From contig SGPM01000021.1 of NCBI GenBank assembly GCA_004802725.1, forward strand, positions 88,149-152,148: a DNA stretch of 64,000 nt, given 5' to 3'. This stretch comes from Antrodiella citrinella (taxonomy: Eukaryota; Basidiomycota; Agaricomycetes; Polyporales; Steccherinaceae). Numbering within the stretch: the first letter of the stretch is position 1; every line of letters begins with the position of its first letter. A program made the position numbers and the translations under genes. Positions 43,592-54,106 of the stretch are shown here, piece after piece. The notes under the pieces are model-generated. The model searched no databases. It worked only from the letters and a program-made list of their open reading frames with translations, and was not told the origin of the DNA.

Positions 43592-44496
43592 ATGTCTCAA
43601 ACGCACACCCACGGCCCCGGCCAGCCCTCTCACTCACATGAACCCGCTCCCCAGCAGCAGCCGCAACAACAGCAACAGCAGATCATGCGTCCCCCGGACC
43701 CGGTCATGCAACAGCTCATCGAGGAGAGCTTCCAACCCGTGGACGTCGTGCTCGGTGCGCCAGACAATTCTTCCGTGCTCTGCGCCCCGCACTCGCTGGA
43801 GAAATGCGCGGCATGTGACGCAGACTATACCGCGCTGAACAGGATCTCGCGGACGTTGCAGATGAACCCGAACCTGCGGTGCCCCCCGCCGCCGAACATC
43901 GTGTCGCAGAAGCTGTCTCAGGCGATCAACACGACCAAGGAGGAGGGAAACGTTCGTGTCTCTGTCTTCTGTCCGCAAAGCTCGTATATTAATGTTATTC
44001 TGCAGGCATTCTTCAAAGCTGGCCAGCGAGACAAAGCTATTCAGCGGTATACCATGGCTGCCAGCATAGCTGCGCAGCGACCACCATGGGAAGCCTCCCA
44101 ACTCATGCGTGAAGAAGTCGCTACTGTCGTCTCCAACCGTTCTGTCGCGTACCTGGAAGAGGGTGACCCCATCGGCGCGCTGGTCGACGCAGAAACCGTC
44201 ATCGCGCTGAAGAAGCCATGGAGCAAGGGTCATTTCCGAAAGACGAGGGCGCTGATATATATGAAGCAGTTTGAGGAGGCGAAGGAGGCGGTACAGCTGG
44301 GAATGAACTTTGAACCAGCCAACGCGGTATGTGTCTATCCTTCTGTATGCGGTCACGCGGTCGGCCTCGGTTCTTACAGGTTGTCCAATTCGTTCAGGAA
44401 ATGGCCCAGATGTTGGTCGAAATTGAAGAGGCCCTGCGACGGCAGACAGAAGAGAGCGTCCGCCGGAGACAAAAGAGGGAGGATGCAGACCACTGA
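43592..44496 (+). CDS. SEC72: Sec72-like TPR protein of the ER post-translational translocon
   Basis: The exons are 43592-43951, 44006-44326 and 44380-44496, giving 265 codons with joins in phase. The N-terminus has a His/Gln-rich leader, then VLCAPHSLEKCAACDADYTA followed by LNRISRTLQMNP, the Cys-containing segment I know from fungal Sec72 proteins. TPR repeats follow: INTTKEEGNAFFKAGQRDKA, IQRYTMAASIA; VVSNRSVAYLEEGDPIGALV, DAETVIAL; KGHFRKTRALIYMKQFEEAK, EAVQLGM. The C-terminal helix is charged (EMAQMLVEIEEALRRQTEES) and ends DADH. In yeast Sec72 works with Sec62, Sec63 and Sec71 on the cytosolic face of the ER, receiving Hsp70-bound precursors. No membrane segment is seen, as expected. 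Confidence 0.75.
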
Positions 44497-44880
44497 TCCA
44501 CGTCTCTGCCTCTAGTGGAAGCAGTATCCTTTTCCGACTTCACTGTGGATATCCCCCTCATTGTATCTTGCATTTCGCACTCCCTGTACAGCATTCAGCG
44601 TCATCCGGCTGAACGTTCCTCTACCTCTCGTCCTTTGGTTATTTATCGGTTTTGTTATTTCATTATTGCATCCATTCGCAGCCGCATGAATCGACTCTCG
44701 CATCGCAGGTTACATGAAAGCAAGAATAAAATATATTGCGTAAGTCACTTCTGGATGCATGAGGCTACAAGTACACCGGGTCGTCCACACTCAGAAACTC
44801 TAACGTAGCAAGATGGTTGACATGGTCATTTGTTCACTTCGACGTAACTATTGACCCCTGTATTTTGGAAGGGCGATAAC
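44497..44880. other. Intergenic region
   Basis: These 384 bp hold the SEC72-like 3' flank. No gene is seen. The array locus starts (3' end on the minus strand) at 44881. Confidence 0.4.
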
Positions 44881-44935
44881 GGCAACGTGGTAGTTGCCCT
44901 TTGGTTTCAGCCCCATAATGCGTGACGGCCAAAGG
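44881..44935 (-). repeat. Paired inverted repeats at the 3' end of array locus 1
   Basis: GGCAAC/GTTGCC arms with a 6-nt loop (44881-44898) sit next to CCTTTGG/CCAAAGG arms (44898-44904 and 44929-44935). The same pair occurs at 51532-51586. Confidence 0.7.
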
Positions 44936-46350
44936 TTGCGACGTCACTCACCAAAAACAAGCAACGTGGAACCTTGGCATTGGACCACCACGATACCGAA
45001 CATCTAAACAAAAACAAGGACTCCCGCGGTCTATGCTCAGCATGTTGCTGCATGACATGCTGGAGTGGAACGTACCACGGCAACACTGCTTGGCCATAAG
45101 ACACCGAACTTGACGGCAGGGAGCTCGACAAAACCAAGGACCGCCACGGTTTATTCTCAGCATACTATTGCATGCTGGCAGGAGAACTTGGACGTACCGG
45201 GGAAGCACGCTGGATCCACCAGCTTGACCACAAAAGCAGCGAATCGGGGGGCCTATGCTCAGCACACTGTTGCGCAGAAGCGTGCTGGGACTCGACGTAC
45301 CGGGGTAGACCATGACACGGAACATAGTCAACAGCCAGCCATTGGGAGAGACTCTAGATGCGAGAAAGCTCCGGCAAACTGTGCCCTGTGCCCGGAAAGC
45401 CGCTGTGTAGCGGAGTGTACAACAGCTGCACACCAGATTCTACGCCCCTCTACACAGTGGCGTGCTGGACTTAACGTGTCGGGGAAGGCCATAAGACTGG
45501 TTCGAGTATGGTCGGTTGTGGACGTCCGTACTAGAAGCAAAACGACTCCGGGGGCCTATTCTCAGCATGCTGTGGCAGGCTGGTAACATGAAGAAAAGGA
45601 AAAAAAGTTAGACGTACCGGGGAAGACGCCAAAGGACACCAGCCACATGCTTGCATGATCCAACCTGCGAATCATACCCTCAGCGACTCTTGCATAGTGT
45701 GGGCTGGTACGGGACTTGGACGTACCTCAGACACCTCGGTGGCGACGACGGTGCCGCACTTGAAACGTCGATATGGATGACCTGCTAAGGATCCTGGCCT
45801 CAGCGATGCTCTTGCATAGACATGCTGGTACGGGACTTGGACATACCTATACGACGCCGCCACACTTGAGATGACTTGGGCGTACCTCATATCGACGACG
45901 AAAATGCGTCGCCACTTGAAGCTGACCTGAAGACCATGGCCTCAGCGATGCACTTGCATAGCAGGGCTGGTATGGGACTTGGACATACCTCGTAACACCT
46001 CGACGACGAGGACGAGGACGCGTCGCCACACTTGAGACGATGATGAAGTAAACCTGGATACCATGGCCTCAGCGACTCTTGCATAGTTGGCTGGTACGGG
46101 AGTTGGGCGTACCTTATACTTCATCCACAACGACGACGACGACGACATGTCGCCACACTTTGAGCCTGACCTAGGTACCGTGGCCTCAGCGGGGCACTTG
46201 CATAGCAGGGCTGGTATGGGACTTGGACATACCTGAGTGAAGGCCCATACGAAGTGAAGTTTTGTTAGTGGAGGAGAGGAGAGGAGGAAGGGAAGATGGT
46301 GGTGGTACCAGGTCAAGAGAGGATGGGGGATCGTCTGGAGGGAGTGCCCG

Positions 46351-46358
46351 CTTTTATA
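46351..46358 (-). promoter_or_regulatory. TATA box of array locus 1
   Basis: TATAAAAG is read on the minus strand, about 105 bp before the first ATG of the locus and ahead of a pyrimidine-rich leader. The flanking 110 bp, with repeated GGCTGAC motifs, is shared with locus 2. Confidence 0.55.
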
Positions 46359-46612
46359 GAGAAGGAGGCTGACGCAGTGGTGGCTGGGTCTCAATCGCAA
46401 TTGGATGGACGCTCAAGGTCAGCCTCGAGGTCAGCCGCCAGAATACCTGTACCACTTGGGGGGTTCAAGCATTTCTATCAAATCAGATAGGGCCTCAGTT
46501 TATTGATAGCATAAGAAATACGTTTAGTTGCAAGGGGAGCACAGAACAAGTAGCAACCACATAAAGACAACAAGCACAACAAAGCCGGAAACCAGCAACA
46601 ACAAAGAGCAAT

Positions 46613-47702
46613 CTAGCACCAAGGCGCTCGCCTAACCTTCACCTTCCCGTCTTTCCTAAGCACCCAAGCAGTCGTTGTCAAGTTATCTTGATCATCTCCC
46701 GGGTTGTCTTCAGCAAAGAACGAGCTCCAGCTAATCGTCTCCAGAGCCGGCAGGGTTCGAGCAATACAGGCGCTCGCGAACAGCTCTGTGGCGCGCACGT
46801 TCTTGGAGAAGAGCTCGAAACATTGAGGGCAAGAGTCTGGTCCACCGAAAGACGATGTTCCCATGACTGCAGGCCCTATAAGGGTTTGGAATGTGATGCA
46901 GCGGCAGTCGTAGAGATGATACTGGAAGATGTCGAGTTCTGAGAGGAAGATCCCGAGGTGTAGGGTGGTCAATTTGGTCAGAGGCACAAGGGCGGTTCCA
47001 AACGCGTACTGGCGAGATCATATCAGTACAAGAGATTCTGAATCCTGGATTATCACATACAGAGAGGTCCTCGGCATCGACGTATACGTCGGGTATCGGC
47101 GAGTGTACAGTACAAGTAGACGCCTCTTCGTAACAGTCCCAGCAGCAGTCGTCGACCAAGCGTTCAGTGCAAGTAAGCTGTAGCGTCTGCAGGTTCAAAA
47201 ATTTCTCTGAGATGCGGGAAAGCAGAGCAGTGTCCACTCGCGGCAAGAAAGATAGAGTAAGATGCAGCAAGCCAGCAGGCAGATGCTTGAAGAGGTATTT
47301 GATGAAGGTGTGCTGGGTGCTGAGACCTTCTGGCGACATGTCGATCTCGACCGAACTGAAATTGGTGAAAGCAGCAAGATTGTCTAGTTGGGAGAAGACC
47401 ACTATGGAGACACTTTCGAGTGATCTACAGGTAGTTATATGCGCATATAGTCACTACCATAGTCACGCCTAATGACCTCAAGATACTCACCGAGCCCATG
47501 AGACCACGCCTGGAACTTTGCGCAGGTTCGTCCATTGGTCAATTGATGAAGCGCAGAAAGTCTTGAAGAAGTTCCTAAATGCGATTTGACGGAACTGATA
47601 GGATGCGAGGGAAAAGTTGGCAATGGAGGAAAAGACGCGTTTGGGGACTAGGACTGCCAATATGATTTCCTCGAGTACTTCTACAGGAAAGATGCACTTC
47701 AT
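46613..47702 (-). CDS. F-box-like protein of a second subfamily
   Basis: The ATG is at 47700-47702; the longer frame upstream starts with GTG, so I do not use it. The N-terminal F-box-like segment is MKCIFPVEVLEEIILAVLVP, then ANFSLASYQFRQIAFRNFFK and SSIDQWTNLRKVPGVVSWA. Leucine-rich-like parts follow after an intron (SSVEIDMSPEGL, YLFKHLPAGLLHLTLSFLPR, ISEKFLNLQTLQLTC). Across two more introns come YAFGTALVPLTKLTTLHLGI and CPQCFELFSKNVRATELFAS, ACIARTLPALETISWSSFF, ending VRRAPWC with the stop at 46613-46615. The type (F-box, LRR-like repeats, a late CPxC motif) is common in Agaricomycetes. It is not closely related to the 19-32 kb F-box family. The target is unknown. Confidence 0.65.
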
Positions 47703-48222
47703 GCGACAATCAGAGTCATAGAACACTTATGAAAGAAATCAGTACTAGTGATAACTCACGATTCCAGGAACGAGTTTGCTATGATTTAGCGTCAGAGCGA
47801 CACCAGTGTGCTTTACTTCGCTGGTTGATCGCAACTGGTAGCGGGGTGACAGAACATCCTCGGCAAAGCGGGATGGCATGACTGAAGAGTGAAGTTCTGG
47901 TGTACAATGTCTTGATACGCGTGCAGACGAGTACCAAGATGGCTGGCGATGAGTATATGTGGACGGGAAGAAAGACGAAGAGCTCCGAGTCAGGAGCGCC
48001 GGCAACGCGTCGCGTCGCGATCACGTGTATGGCACGCTAACATTTCCAAGACTCGAAACTCGTCGTAAGGGAGCTATTATGCGGCCGTCTATTCAATTCC
48101 AGTGCCTGCTGCGTTGTACACGTTAATCTAGTCAGGTGAGGTAGCCAATACTAAGTAAGGAATGATGATACAATAATGTTGTGAAAAATCAGAAGTGATA
48201 AATGTTAAGTTGTGTCCATGGG
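47703..48222. other. Intergenic region
   Basis: These 520 bp lie between the F-box-like gene's start and the 3' end of the APP1-like gene. No gene is supported; short frames on the minus strand have no features. Confidence 0.4.
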
Positions 48223-50769
48223 TCATGAAGAAGTCGTAGTAGCCCCGGCCGCGTTCCCGGCCCCTCTAAGATGCAACTCATCCAAAATCTTCGCCGCCTC
48301 CCCACACTCCGACGGACTTCTGAAGATCCGCAACGGGATATGCTTCGGCGCATCTATCCGCGCTCTGTACACTCTCGTCTGCAGATCATATTGCTTCTTC
48401 TCTGCATCCGACATCGGAGGCTGTCCGCCCATCATAGAGCCTCTCGTCGACGAGCGCGAGGGTGTGCGGGAATACGGTCTGCCGGTTTGCGACACTATGG
48501 GGATTGGACGCGAGGGTGTGGGAGCGGGAAGGGGTCCAGGCTCTTCAGCGATTGGCGAGTCGGTGATCGGAGTACCGGATGACGAGCTTGAGCTCTTCAA
48601 CGGAAACGGGGGAAGCGGTGGTGGTAACACAGGCCCTTCATTCGAGTCGTAACTGCTGTTCCTAACAGGTATGAGCGTCGCCTCCGTCGGTGAGATCTGC
48701 TCCGACTGTGTGCGCGAGGGTCGACGCAGTGGTGCGATGTATCTTAGCGCAGCGCGGGGAGTCGTCGCCTCTGCGACGCTCCGCGGTCGACGGGGTGTGA
48801 AGCTCACATCACCCAGCTTCGGGCTACTTGACGGTGTAGATACCACCGAACCGGGTCTGGGTATCACCACTGATAGTGAACCCCGACCGGATCCGCTCCC
48901 ATTGACGATGATGGGCATTTCATCCTCAGAACATCGCAGGACTTGCTCTCCGGTAGGGTCGTCTAGAGGTTTGACAACGTCACTGTTGTTCGCGTCTCGG
49001 ATGAAGATAGCTAGGATCTGCGATGGACGGTCCCGCGCGAGCTGTGTATAAAGTTCTAGATCCTGTTCTCCTGAGTCGCCAACGAGGAAGAACTGGGAGT
49101 CAGGGAAACTTTCGAGGACATCTACGATACCAGCTCGTTTTCGTTCAGCTGGTGCAGAGAGAAGACCGTTGAAGAGAGAGCGACCCGCGTAAGATTTGAG
49201 CTTGACGGATCCAGGAGGAAGGCGTGACAGCTGGATGAACTCGCTCACCACAGGCAAGAGTTCGAATGGGCCATTGGACTGGTTGCAAGATGAGTATCAA
49301 TGCGGACATGAGAGGAGTATCCTACTCACCACATAGTGAAACCGCACTCCACGCTTCCACATCGCGATATACCAGTCTGCCATGCCTGGAATGATACCGT
49401 CTCCCAGATCCTTAACGAACACGTTTCTGAACGCAGCTCGTGCACCCTGGAGGATCCCCGAGAACTTCACAGTATCGTCAATATCCGAGATGACCCGAAT
49501 CGTCGTATGAGTGAGAGGAACTGAAAGCGTCGCGGTCACAGAAGGTTGCACAAGCCTCGGTGGCCTTGCGAAGTATTGCGCAGATGCGGGCCCTATTGAA
49601 GTTGGTGTCGACGGACGAGAAGGCGGTGGCATGAGCTGTGTGGTAACAAACAGCTCGTGTTCCATGTTCGGATCTCCGAATGCGATGTGCAAGGCTCCTG
49701 GGTGTTGACAGATCGTTTCCCAGTCCAGGTTGAACCGAGCTGAGAACGAGCCGTCAGCAGACGTGGTGATTTCTCTGGTGGCGATGGGCCGCTTGTGAAG
49801 AGCGTCGTCATCATCATCCAAGCCGTTGAAGAGCGGACTCATGACTGAGTCGTACAACGTGGGATCAGATGCATAGATCGCAATACGAAGCGTCCGATTG
49901 GAAAGGGCTGTCGCCCAGAATGGATATAGACGCTGCTCGAGATTCGCGTGCCACTTCTGTAACGAAGTGGCCATTGACGACGGCTCGGGCGGTGAGTGTG
50001 ATCGTGATGAAGAGTTGCTGGAATGCTGTGAGGAGTCAGACGATTCAGCAGGCTCGGTTTCGGTCTCGGACTCGAGCTGACGGAGACTGTCTTCCAGAAC
50101 CTGCATCTCGTTGTCTTCATTGATCTCGTCTGGACGGGGTGGCAGATGTTTCTCGGCGAGGAGCTCTTCTGCAGATCGAGCCAGACGATCCGCTTCCGCG
50201 CCCTCCACGATCGTGGGTATGCCATTGACGACTTTAGGTAGAGAAGCGTAACCTTGAGAAGCAATCTCAGTGTCAGATTAGACCAAGGCGAATTGAATGG
50301 GACCTCACTCTTTGCGATCCTTAAGAATGCCCTCCCTGATCGAGTGCCAAAACCAGGACCACTGAACCGCGAAGCAAACCCGGACACGGAGAGTTCTATA
50401 CTGAATTCGGCGTCTAGATTCCGCAAGTCAGATTTGTGGCATGCAACAGAGAGCAAGCGACGTACTGTCAAGGTTCTGTGTGTTCGGCTCCCTGTATCTC
50501 CGAGCAGCCCACCCAGGAAACAGTGACAACTTCTCGATAGCATTGGCGGCAGCTTCGTCGTTGGGTTGCCTGATCTCCCGAATCTTCTGCCCCGCCCACT
50601 GACCCCAGCTCTGCTTTCCGTACGTGTTGGCCTGCGGTCCGTTGTTGTTGTTGGGAGCTTCTGATGTCGAGACTACGACCACTTTTCTAGGGTCTCGTTG
50701 GGCTACGTAGCTCTTGATGGTGCGGGAGGCGACGCTGGCGATGGATCTCCACGACATGTCTTCAGGCAT
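48223..50769 (-). CDS. APP1: App1-type phosphatidate phosphatase
   Basis: This is a Mg-dependent phosphatidate phosphatase of the haloacid-dehalogenase fold; in yeast App1 sits at cortical actin patches and links lipid turnover to endocytosis. The ATG is at 50767-50769 (MPEDMSWRSIASVASRTIKS). The N-terminal part holds an RREPNTQNLD-like segment and an acidic Ser-rich linker. The catalytic motif is TTIRVISDIDDTVKFSGILQ (DxDxT), then KDLGDGIIPGMADWYIAMWK. An intron splits YV/SNGPFELLPVVSEF. PPGSVKLKSYAGRSLFNGLL, ESFPDSQFFLVGDSGEQDLE and ILAIFIRDANNSD complete the conserved C-terminal half. The last 200 residues are disordered and Pro/Ser-rich, with possible SH3-type Pro motifs, to the stop at 48223-48225. 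Confidence 0.85.
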
Positions 50770-51531
50770 GGTGGGCGTTCATGTAGGGTGTGAAATGATA
50801 TAAATGTGGTGACAGACTGGGAGAACGTTAGAAACAGCACTCGCCACACTGCTTGACTATGCTCACCAGAGTTTGAAATTCTAATGGCTACAGGTGGTTG
50901 TAATCGCAACGATAAGAGGGCGGAGTTGGGTCGTGAGCCTGTTGCAACGAATTCTGTGAGCTTGCTCTGGGGAATACAGACCGGAGCAATACTCACAAGT
51001 GATGATGGGGGTCCTTGAATGTTTCTGAGAGCGGGTTCGAATATATATCACTGCTTGACCGTAGGCGGCAAACCTAAGCAACTACGTCAGCAGCGCGCTG
51101 CCCCCAACAGGGTCCGGTATACCCGCGATGAACACTTTCAAGTTGCAACTCGTAAGCGTGCTTGTAAAAAAGGTAAAAGGCGAGGAGCTAGTACACATGG
51201 ATGAGGAGGTAACGGCTTGGGAGAGGAGGTTGGAAGAAGGTGGTGACACAAAAGCTGAACATATCGGCGCTCGATCACTCGGGAATCTCCCCAGCTGCCA
51301 TCTAACCCGGGCCCGACATACTCAGCCATGTGACTCTTCCTCTCGTTATCGTGCATTTCTGAAAGTGGTTTGGAAAGAATATATTGGCATCCTTCAAGTA
51401 CAATACAAGTTGTCTCTGTTCGAACTTGGTTACAACATCGAAAGTTGGAGTAATGACTGTGCACTGAGGACATGTAGCGCAGTTGAGCGGATGTCTGAGC
51501 AGAAGCAACCGTGACGGCGCCGGCAATAAAC
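50770..51531. other. Intergenic region upstream of APP1
   Basis: No gene is convincingly seen. A 128-codon ATG-started frame at 51128-51514 has no recognisable motif or intron pattern, and I leave it out. Confidence 0.4.
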
Positions 51532-51586
51532 GGCAACATGGAGGTTGCCCTTTGGTTTCAGCCCCATGATGCCCAACGGCCAAAGG
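51532..51586 (-). repeat. Paired inverted repeats at the 3' end of array locus 2
   Basis: GGCAAC/GTTGCC (51532-51549) has loop ATGGAG where locus 1 has GTGGTA: the stem is conserved while the loop differs. CCTTTGG/CCAAAGG (51549-51555 and 51580-51586) follows. Confidence 0.7.
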
Positions 51587-52075
51587 TTGCGACGTTACTC
51601 ACCGAGGATGACCGACGTTGAGACTCGGGAATAGCGTCGAGCTGTGCACAAAAACAAGGACACCGGGGGCCTATTCTCAGTATGCTATTACGTGGCATAC
51701 TGGCGAGAGAACTTGGACGTACCAGAGAAAATCAAACGAAGACATCGATCCTATCGACGTCACTCGACGACGAGCTCAGCGATTCTGACATACCGGCTAG
51801 TGGTACGGGGCCCGGACCCGTAACCGTGACCGACTCGGAGATCGCTGAGAGGACAGGAAGACACCAAGAAGGAACAACGAAGGGAAACCTCCGAGGTTGA
51901 GGGGGACAGGAGATGGTGGTAAGAGGATAAGAGAGGGTGAGGGATTCTGAGCTCGAGGAGCACCACTTTATAGACCCAGAGGCTGACACGGAGGTGGGAT
52001 AGTCCGAATCGCAAGTCATTTTAGTAGCTCAAGGGTCAACCTCATAGTCAGCCGCCATCGAACAGTTGGCACAAC
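51532..52075 (-). other. Array locus 2: short relative of locus 1
   Basis: Both ends match locus 1. The promoter block contains a TATA-like TATAAAG (51972-51966, minus) and the GGCTGAC motifs at about 51980-52065. The 3' block has the two inverted repeats at 51532-51586. Between them is a leader with a possible ATG near 51801 (MSESLSSSSSDVDRI... then stop), one intron-like unit with a GTACGTCC start near 51722 and TTTTTGTGCACAG end near 51650, one exon-like piece, and a last GTGAGT donor before the 3' block. It therefore carries one module where locus 1 carries about ten. Function is unknown. Confidence 0.5.
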
Positions 52076-52428
52076 GAGGTCGCTCGAATCAGTCTGCGGC
52101 GTCGTGTTTTTCTTAGCAAATTATCTATGCGCAACGATGTGAGAACAAGAAGCCAACCACAAAGAATTTTAAAACATCGAAATCGGACGTCTTCAGCGGT
52201 CGACCCAAGGTCGACCAGCCGGGCCTGATGTTATCAATGATGACGAGCAAACGCGGTTCCATTGAGACGGCGATACAAAGGCGTAGATATTGACGCATCA
52301 GCAGAAGAGCGAGAGCCCCACTTACATATGATAACTTGCACTAATACTGAGTATGAGAGGGCGAGTGATTCCAATAACGACTCGTGACTCACATAAAGCT
52401 GTTGGCAGACAGGATCTCCGCAACTTAT

Positions 52429-52737
52429 TTATATTGAGCTCGCCAATACATTTTCTTCACAATTTGAAGGCATCCCAGGAGCAAATGAAGGTGCAGCACA
52501 TATGTTCAAGAGGCTAAGTCCTGGGAAGCTCTTCGAGATATAACCCAGAAATTTGAAAGCAGGGTCGATCATGTCAGCAGTCAGGGAAAACAGTTTAAAA
52601 ATGCAGCAAGCGAGGCTGATGTGGGTTGGGAGGATATCTTCGTATACGACGAGTACATAGACGTTCAGCGGATTCAATCGAAGAGCATCAGTCGAAACTC
52701 CGCACAAGCTCCGCCTGCAACACGTCGTCGCAATCAC
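52429..52737 (-). pseudogene. Possible remnant of the second F-box subfamily
   Basis: The frame contains LACCIFKLFSLTADMIDPAF and LGYISKSFPGLSLLNI, which line up loosely with the LRR-like part of the gene at 46613-47702 (LFKHLPAGLLHLTLSFLP, ISEKFLNLQTLQL). No F-box and no C-terminal block were found around it. Low confidence; it may be chance. Confidence 0.25.
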
Positions 52738-53439
52738 GTGAACCTGTTACGTTTTTGCCGTCTAATTGGCTGGACCCTCCGTCACTCTTGGCCTTGTCTT
52801 GGCCCCCCTCCAAAACACTGCCGCGTTGAAGGGGAGGGCTTGGTTTGGGCCTATCTCGGCCCCAAGCATTTGACCTTCGAGTTAGCGATTTGTTTGTATA
52901 TCCTGAGGCCAAGCAGTGTGATCTCGTTCGCACTTGGGATGCACAGCAAAACGATTGGCGGCCTACCATATTCGGATTCGCCGTCTCGATCACTGCAATC
53001 TGGACCACCGATCGTAAATACCCTCTTGGCGTCTAGATCGCCACCCAGACAACTTCAAGAACTACCAGATTCTGCAGAACTCGACAGGTTGCTATGGGTA
53101 TCTGCGAGGCGAGCGTCATAGACGCTCTACACTACTACGTATCTCGCCCCGAACCTCTCTGCCTCCAGACGATTTACCACAGGGTTCGTTCATGTCATGG
53201 GTCAGTCCACATGCCATTTTCAGTTGAGATGTTCAATACTCACTGACGACGACGAGGAGCCTCACAGCTTGGATTTGCCTCCGTTCTCTTTCATTGCATG
53301 TCCCAAGATGCTTCTTCGTCGACCTTACCATTTCAGAAGCGAACAATTAGGAGTAGGCCGAGTCTAACCATGGTCCAACAATACTCCTAGTTCATCGCCC
53401 CTCGCCCTCGATCATACGCGTACGCTGGAGATCCACAAG
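52738..53439. other. Intergenic region
   Basis: These 700 bp have no supported gene. A 166-codon plus-strand frame (52621-53121) overlaps the doubtful F-box remnant and has no features. Confidence 0.35.
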
Positions 53440-53447
53440 TATAAAAG
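53440..53447 (+). promoter_or_regulatory. TATA box of the small secreted protein gene
   Basis: TATAAAAG lies 113 bp before the start codon at 53560 and is followed by a CT-rich leader, a typical arrangement for strongly expressed fungal genes. Confidence 0.6.
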
Positions 53448-53559
53448 CCCCATCGACGACACCTACAAGTCTCAGCATCCAAGTGATCATCATCGCCTTC
53501 GAGCCCCACCACCTCATATCACATCTTTCATACCTCGCACCACTTCTCATCCAGCCAAA

Positions 53560-54106
53560 ATGCGTTTCTCCATCTTCGCATCCTTCGTCGTCGTCCTCGC
53601 GGCCACCTTCGTCTCCGCCGCCCCCACCCCCGAGCCCGGCTACTACCATCCCTACAAGTTCAACGCGGGGTCCGCTCAGTCGGGCAACGCTGGCAACGCC
53701 AACGGCGGTGACGTCGTCAACGCGGCCTCTGGCGCGAGTGCCGTCATAAATGAAGGCATCAGTACGTCCCCTTCCTCTCTAATCATACCAGCTCGCTAAC
53801 TTTCCCCGTTCACCACTGGTAGACAAAGCTGGCAAAGGTGGTTACTCCAGTACCGGCGACGCCATCGGTGGAAACGGCTTCGGCGGTGGAAACGCACGCT
53901 CGGGCAACTCAGGCAACGCGAATGGCGGATCTGTCATCAACACTGCCAGCGGCGCGAGCGAGGTCTACAACGGCGGCGCAAGTGAGTCTTCTGTTGCCAC
54001 CGGTCTCCTCAGAATTCAAGCTGACTGCGATGAATCTTCTGTAGACATTGCTGGAAACGGCGGTTACTCCTCCAGCGGTAATGCCATTGGCGGAAACGCG
54101 TACTAG
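53560..54106 (+). CDS. Small secreted Gly/Asn/Ser-rich repeat protein
   Basis: The exons are 53560-53761, 53823-53981 and 54045-54106, giving 140 codons with all joins in phase. The signal peptide is MRFSIFASFVVVLAATFVSA, with cleavage probably before APTPEPGYYH. The mature part is built of one repeated module: GNAGNANGGDVVNAASGASA then NKAGKGGYSSTGDAIGGN; GNSGNANGGSVINTASGASE then NIAGNGGYSSSGNAIGGN. Both introns fall at the same place in the module and in the same phase (codon split A/AC), so the gene grew by exon duplication. There is no Cys, so it is not a hydrophobin or a disulphide-rich effector. A cell-wall or surface matrix role is possible but only inferred. Confidence 0.8.

Larger units (their letters stand above)
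44881..46440 (-). other. Array locus 1: tandem short exon/intron-like modules of unknown function
   Basis: Read on the minus strand, a TATA box (46358-46351) is followed by an ATG at 46248 and a 16-nt exon. Then come intron-like units starting at 46232, 46112, 45988, 45885, 45846 and 45725 and ending in AG at 46171, 46054, 45927, 45847 and 45785 for the first five. Three of these (from 46232, 45988 and 45846) are exactly 62 nt and nearly identical: GTATGTCCAAGTCCC start, TATGCAAG in the middle, CGCTGAGG as a possible branch site. The intervening pieces are 41-65 nt and share AAGTGTGGCGAC-like sequence and TCG runs. From about 45620 to 44950 a second module type repeats (GTACGTCC donor, GCATGCTGAG, TTTTG...AG; exon pieces often ending CTTCCCCG). 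The 3' end carries two inverted repeats. No long reading frame survives all joins. It may encode a short peptide or be a spliced non-coding RNA. Confidence 0.6.

Noticed and set aside
44948..45433. A 161-codon Cys-rich frame on the minus strand within array locus 1.
   Set aside because: It runs through several repeated donor/acceptor-like units, so it reads the repeats rather than a conserved protein; the Cys content follows from the TGC words in the repeat.
44881..46440. Helitron or other transposon as an explanation of the array loci.
   Set aside because: Hairpins near one end recall Helitron ends, but I see no CTRR terminus after them, no replication or transposase domain, and no target-site duplication. 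Kept only as an alternative.
51128..51514. A 128-codon ATG-started frame upstream of array locus 2.
   Set aside because: No recognisable motif or intron structure; it may be real but is not supported by the sequence alone.
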